Assembly: GCA_013002475.1 (NCBI GenBank)
Contig: JABDJM010000138.1
Coordinates: 1 to 9,239 of the forward strand
Reading direction: 5' to 3'
Length of the DNA stretch: 9,239 bases
Source: Saprospiraceae bacterium
Lineage (GTDB): Bacteria; Bacteroidota; Bacteroidia; Chitinophagales; Saprospiraceae
A program made the position numbers and the translations under genes. The notes under the pieces are model-generated. The model was given only the letters and a program-made list of their open reading frames with translations, searched no databases and was not told the origin of the DNA. Each line of letters opens with the position of its first letter. The stretch's first letter is position 1. Positions 6,538 to 9,239 of this stretch are shown here, in pieces.

Positions 6538-7314
6538 TTATTTCAGACGAGGCAATTGAGCCAGCAGTTCCTTGGCATTTTCATGATATGACCTTTCGGC
6601 TTCGGAAATTTGTAAGAGTGTTTCCCTGCAAGCTGAGATTTCTCCTTCTGCAAGTTGGGTTAGAGCCAGGTACCAGGTGGCCGGACCGTACAATAAAGGG
6701 GCGTTCAGTCTGGCCTTCATGAGGTGGTCTTTTGCCTTTTGAGAAGATCCCAATTCCAGCGCTGAAACTCCAGCATGTAATTGAGCAACCCAATCTGTTT
6801 CTTCTTCAGAGATGGCTTCCTCAAAATGGGCAAGAGCCTGGGAATAATCCTCCTGGTGAAAGGAGGCCAAGCCCTTTTCCAAAAAACCCTCTGAAGCACT
6901 CCCCGAACGGGTTCCCACAAAAGGACTTTCGTAGTTGCTATGATGCTGTGCATACAACTCCTGATTATTTAAAGGCCCCTTTGATTGATATAGAATTCCA
7001 GCAGAGACAAGAAATACAATGATGGCGGCAGCAGCGATCCAATTCCTGTAACGATTTAGAGACAATACTCTAGCCTCTTTCTCACTCTTTTTATCAGCAA
7101 TCCGGATATTCAATTCCTTTTGGATAGATTCAAAATCCTGAGCGCTCGTCTGGGGATCTGCCTGAGAGAGCCCTTCCAAGGCAGCTTCACATAAAGGACA
7201 ATCCAATAAGTGATCCTCAATAGCGAATCTATCAGACTCCGATAACTGATTACCTAAATAGTCCTGGACCTCCTGGGGACTCAGGCAAGCCCGCGTGGTA
7301 AAAGGTTTACTCAT
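6538..7314 (-). CDS. Zinc-binding anti-sigma factor with periplasmic TPR domain (258 aa)
   Basis: Predicted membrane anti-sigma factor that would hold the adjacent ECF sigma factor inactive at the inner membrane. The N-terminal cytoplasmic domain has a ZAS-type zinc pattern: C10, then H35-x3-C39-x2-C42 within EDHLLDCPLCEAAL. One membrane helix spans about 91-108 (WIAAAAIIVFLVSAGILY). The C-terminal half should be periplasmic and contains TPR-like repeats at about 140-250, including GLASFHQEDYSQALAHFEEA and a second unit around VAQLHAGVSALELGSSQKAK. This architecture is common next to ECF sigma factors in Bacteroidota. Start ATG at 7314 follows the sigma stop by 5 bp. The TPR domain probably senses or docks an envelope partner, with the downstream barrel an obvious candidate (inference). 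Confidence 0.88.
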   Translation of the reverse strand: MSKPFTTRACLSPQEVQDYLGNQLSESDRFAIEDHLLDCPLCEAALEGLSQADPQTSAQDFESIQKELNIRIADKKSEKEARVLSLNRYRNWIAAAAIIVFLVSAGILYQSKGPLNNQELYAQHHSNYESPFVGTRSGSASEGFLEKGLASFHQEDYSQALAHFEEAISEEETDWVAQLHAGVSALELGSSQKAKDHLMKARLNAPLLYGPATWYLALTQLAEGEISACRETLLQISEAERSYHENAKELLAQLPRLK

Positions 7315-7319
7315 AGGTA

Positions 7320-7910
7320 TTATTCCCTGGTTTCATTTTGGTACAATAGTTTGAGTTTTCGTTTTCCATTTTGAAGATAGGATTTAACCTGTTTAACTTC
7401 CTGCCTCGTTTCTTTGGCAATATCTGAATAACTCATCCTTTTGAAATAGAACATTTGCAAACAAGTTTTTTGCTTCGGGGGAAGCTTGTTCAGCAATTCT
7501 TCGAGACGATCCACAGGGTCGGACTGAGTTGGATCTACACTTAGACCCTCGTGCATCGCCTTTTCCACATAATTATCTGTAGGCATAATTGTGCTCTGGG
7601 AGTTTGCCTCATGCTTTCTGCGCACCTCCTTGCTTCGGATAAAAGAAATTGACCGGTTGTTGCATACTGAAAAAAGCCATTTATTGAACTTCTCGATCTT
7701 TCCGGAATTCAGTTTTTGAAAAAGCGATTCACAAATATCCAGGCACACGTCTTTTGCATCATCCTGTGACCCAAGGATCTTTATGCAAGCTCCATAGATC
7801 AAATGATAATTCCGTTGAACAAGTAAGGAAACAGCTTCCTTATCGGAAGAGGCTTGATAATATTCTACCAGTTGTTCATTCGAAAGGCTTTCCAGTGATG
7901 GTTTTCCCAA
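7320..7910 (-). CDS. ECF-type RNA polymerase sigma factor (196 aa, probable TTG start)
   Basis: Sigma-70 family, ECF class: only regions 2 and 4 are present. Region 2 spans about 27-95, including LIYGACIKILGSQDDAKDVC and the core-binding/-10 helix KFNKWLFSVCNNRSISFIR. A linker at 96-132 follows, then region 4 at about 133-190 with LNKLPPKQKTCLQMFYFKRM and the helix-turn-helix MSYSDIAKETRQEVKQVKSYL. No ATG is available at the N-terminus. The first in-frame Met codon after the start falls past region 2, and an in-frame TAA lies 24 nt upstream of the TTG, so TTG at 7910 is the likely start. There are five cysteines (42, 56, 60, 83, 150), a high count for this size. The anti-sigma gene follows after 5 bp, so this is a classic sigma/anti-sigma pair. 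Its target promoters are not evident here. Confidence 0.93.
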   Translation of the reverse strand: MGKPSLESLSNEQLVEYYQASSDKEAVSLLVQRNYHLIYGACIKILGSQDDAKDVCLDICESLFQKLNSGKIEKFNKWLFSVCNNRSISFIRSKEVRRKHEANSQSTIMPTDNYVEKAMHEGLSVDPTQSDPVDRLEELLNKLPPKQKTCLQMFYFKRMSYSDIAKETRQEVKQVKSYLQNGKRKLKLLYQNETRE

Positions 7911-7929
7911 AACAAAGATCTTGTCTTCT

Positions 7930-7937
7930 TAAAGATA
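7930..7937 (-). promoter_or_regulatory. Candidate -7 box for the sigma/anti-sigma operon
   Basis: Minus-strand TATCTTTA matches TAnnTTTG except for the last base. It lies in the 50-bp gap between the DUF4837-like gene and the sigma gene, with its proximal edge 20 nt upstream of the TTG start. No convincing -33 TTTG lies at the right distance, so it is a weak call. Confidence 0.25.
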
Positions 7938-7960
7938 ACAAACCAATTGGAATCCCTGAA

Positions 7961-9049
7961 CTACTGGTTGGCAGGGAAATTTATGCTTTTAAAAATGACT
8001 TCCAATCTTTGCATGAACTTTCGCTTCTCCTTGCTTGGAGCATGCACAAAGCCATCGATAAAGATCACTCTGGAATTGTCGGGTGCCAAAACTGCGTAAG
8101 ACAAAAAGGGACCTCCCATAAAATCATTTTCGATTTCCCAGATCCCTCGTGCTTCCACACCAAAAGACCCACCAAGATTTTTAGGGGTAACTACCATCGG
8201 AAGGTCAGTGTCGTTAATTCTCATAAAGGTTGCCTCGGAAGATGTACTTACATATTTCAACCCCAAAGAGTCTCTCAATCTCTTTAGACCTTTTTTAGAA
8301 AATTGATCTTTACTTGTGTAAGGAACTTCGGTCATGAGTATGTTGCTGGACAAAAAGTCTGTTTCTTTTCGAAGCCATATAGTCTTGCCTTCCTGAATAG
8401 CCAGAAAATAATCGTTTGGGATATCCATTTTCATTTGGTAGGTTTCTTCTACCAAAGGATTAAGCTTTTGGCTTGAGCCTGCGAGGTAAACTGTGGCAAC
8501 TACTTTTTCCTCGTCAAAATCATTTATCCTTTTTGCCATTGAAGGAAACCGGTTACCAATTTGTTCCATCAATTCTTCCTGGGAATTAGCGAAAAGGTAG
8601 ATGACGATCTGTCCCCGTGCCCATCGGTCATAGCCAACGGCCATATGATAATCTTCCTCCTCCCGGGCCTTGGTCACCTTTGCTGGGCCAAGATCTTTGA
8701 CTACGAGTTTAGTGGTTGGAGAATCAGATTTGGAGAGGTCTGCCAAAAGAACATAGGTGCGAAGTTGTTTTCGAAGCCCGTCTTCGGCAAGGTCCTGAGG
8801 AGTAAAATGACGGAGATCAAACAGAGGTTCTGGTTGTGGAAGAATGGGGTAGGCGGCCCCAAAATAATATTCGAAGGTATCACCTACGGTTCCGACCCAC
8901 ATATCCTCATCTGTGATCACCGTGACCTGACTAGCAATGCCCAAGGCATTGGTTAATGGATCCAGGCGTGATGTAAACTCCTCAGAGCAAGCTCCAAAAA
9001 AGATCAGGATCAGGAAAAAGAAGGAATTCCCTCGAAATCTTGAGTGCAT
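7961..9049 (-). CDS. DUF4837-family lipoprotein (362 aa)
   Basis: Predicted envelope lipoprotein that I recognise as resembling the DUF4837 family, found in Bacteroidota and of unknown function. The start is ATG at 9049. It gives a lipoprotein signal MHSRFRGNSFFFLILIFFGAC, with the acylated cysteine at residue 21 followed by S-E-E. The open frame continues upstream to 9160, but that extension passes through the terminator hairpin at 9129-9157 and would bury the signal peptide, so I reject it. The mature domain is soluble, with no further membrane segments; recognisable stretches include VTVITDEDMWVGTVGD (53-68), YLFANSQEELMEQIGNRFPS and RGIWEIENDFMGGPFLSY near the C-terminus. It is 50 bp upstream of the ECF sigma gene on the same strand, so it may share transcription or be sensed by the system. 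Family call is from memory of the sequence pattern; function is unknown. Confidence 0.82.
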   Translation of the reverse strand: MHSRFRGNSFFFLILIFFGACSEEFTSRLDPLTNALGIASQVTVITDEDMWVGTVGDTFEYYFGAAYPILPQPEPLFDLRHFTPQDLAEDGLRKQLRTYVLLADLSKSDSPTTKLVVKDLGPAKVTKAREEEDYHMAVGYDRWARGQIVIYLFANSQEELMEQIGNRFPSMAKRINDFDEEKVVATVYLAGSSQKLNPLVEETYQMKMDIPNDYFLAIQEGKTIWLRKETDFLSSNILMTEVPYTSKDQFSKKGLKRLRDSLGLKYVSTSSEATFMRINDTDLPMVVTPKNLGGSFGVEARGIWEIENDFMGGPFLSYAVLAPDNSRVIFIDGFVHAPSKEKRKFMQRLEVIFKSINFPANQ

Positions 9050-9068
9050 AACTGGTAATTTTTCCTGG

Positions 9069-9076
9069 TAAAAGTA
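9069..9076 (-). promoter_or_regulatory. Candidate -7 box for the DUF4837-like gene
   Basis: Minus-strand TACTTTTA resembles TAnnTTTG with the last base changed. Its proximal edge is 20 nt upstream of the ATG at 9049, the same spacing as the box before the sigma gene. It sits downstream of the terminator, where a new promoter is required. No clear -33 element is seen. Confidence 0.27.
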
Positions 9077-9128
9077 GCAAACCAGGGCTCGTTCACTGAA
9101 TAGATGCAGTTGAAAGCAGAAATGGCGT

Positions 9129-9157
9129 AAAAAAACCCCCGGAGGAAATTCCGGGGG
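9129..9157 (-). terminator. Intrinsic terminator of the partial gene at the right edge
   Basis: A perfect 8-bp GC-rich stem, CCCCCGGA (9136-9143) with TCCGGGGG (9150-9157), closes a 6-nt loop. Read on the minus strand it is followed at once by seven T residues (the A run at 9129-9135 on the plus strand). It sits 9 bp after the stop of the right-edge gene and 80 bp before the DUF4837-like start, so it should end the upstream transcript and make the DUF4837-like gene the start of a new unit. Confidence 0.9.
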
Positions 9158-9166
9158 CAAAAGTTC

Positions 9167-9239
9167 TTATTGAAGTGGATAAATGACTCGGGTTAGCCAT
9201 TTTGAAGTATCCGGCTCCATGCCGGGATCTGTCACATAC
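9167..9239 (-). CDS. C-terminal 23 residues of an unidentified protein (gene continues beyond the right edge)
   Basis: The minus strand reads YVTDPGMEPDTSKWLTRV then IYPLQ and a TAA stop at 9167-9169. I infer a real gene end because an intrinsic terminator in the same orientation begins 9 bp further on and the frame is open to the window edge. The fragment is too short for me to identify a family. The other two minus-strand frames have no stop placed sensibly before the hairpin. Confidence 0.6.
   Translation of the reverse strand, partial: YVTDPGMEPDTSKWLTRVIYPLQ

Noticed and set aside
6732..7022. 96-codon plus-strand frame and shorter minus-strand frames inside the anti-sigma gene
   Set aside because: Out-of-frame shadows of the TPR-rich coding region; no start signals or domain content.
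7943..7969. Palindrome CCAATTGG and the AACCA/TGGTT inverted pair between the DUF4837-like and sigma genes
   Set aside because: Short and AT-rich with no T run; could be an operator half but is within chance expectation for this length.
7754..8287. 177-codon plus-strand open frame over the sigma and DUF4837-like genes
   Set aside because: Antisense shadow crossing an intergenic region between two real genes; composition is not protein-like.
9050..9160. N-terminal extension of the DUF4837-like frame to 9160
   Set aside because: It would be translated through the terminator hairpin and would place 37 residues before a good lipoprotein signal peptide. The ATG at 9049 is far better.
1..9239. 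CRISPR arrays, insertion sequences, tRNA or rRNA genes, phage or defence genes
   Set aside because: No repeat-spacer pattern, terminal inverted repeats with a transposase, RNA cloverleaf or defence domain was seen on either strand.

Overview
The window looks like chromosomal housekeeping DNA from a member of the Bacteroidota, most likely a Cytophagales-like marine or soil bacterium. Evidence for this: tgt is followed directly by an LptF/LptG permease; there is a DUF4837-type lipoprotein, a PorT-like outer-membrane barrel and an ECF sigma factor with a TPR-bearing anti-sigma factor; Shine-Dalgarno sequences are largely absent; and several upstream regions carry matches to the Bacteroidota -7 promoter element TAnnTTTG. 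I see no insertion sequence, phage gene, CRISPR array, tRNA or rRNA. Base composition and coding style look uniform, with no sign of recent transfer.

Left block, minus strand (1-1706): tgt, encoding queuine tRNA-ribosyltransferase, starts at a GTG. It is followed after 46 bp by the N-terminal 176 residues of an LptF/LptG-family lipopolysaccharide export permease that runs off the left edge. A 62-bp divergent intergenic region separates this block from the next.

Central block, plus strand (1769-5885): a short Omp85-like protein with one POTRA domain, NAD kinase (nadK), a cyclase-family metal-dependent hydrolase, and an unrecognised TPR-like protein with two C-terminal membrane segments. These genes are joined by TAATG overlaps or a 2-bp gap, so they should form one translationally coupled operon. 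A TMEM220-family four-helix membrane protein follows after 34 bp. Its stop codon overlaps the stop codon of the convergent gene on the other strand.

Right block, minus strand (5882-9239): in transcription order, the C-terminal tail of an unidentified gene, a strong intrinsic terminator, a DUF4837-like lipoprotein, an ECF sigma factor with a probable TTG start, its zinc-binding anti-sigma factor with a periplasmic TPR domain, and a PorT-like outer-membrane beta-barrel. The last three are spaced by 5 and 17 bp and look like one envelope-signalling operon.

I do not see a clearly new defence or mobile system. The points most worth a second look are the sigma/anti-sigma/barrel cassette behind a possibly surface-exposed lipoprotein, the degenerate zinc site of Tgt, the non-canonical metal-site motif of the cyclase-family enzyme, and the unusual start-codon and promoter geometry at tgt and the sigma factor gene.
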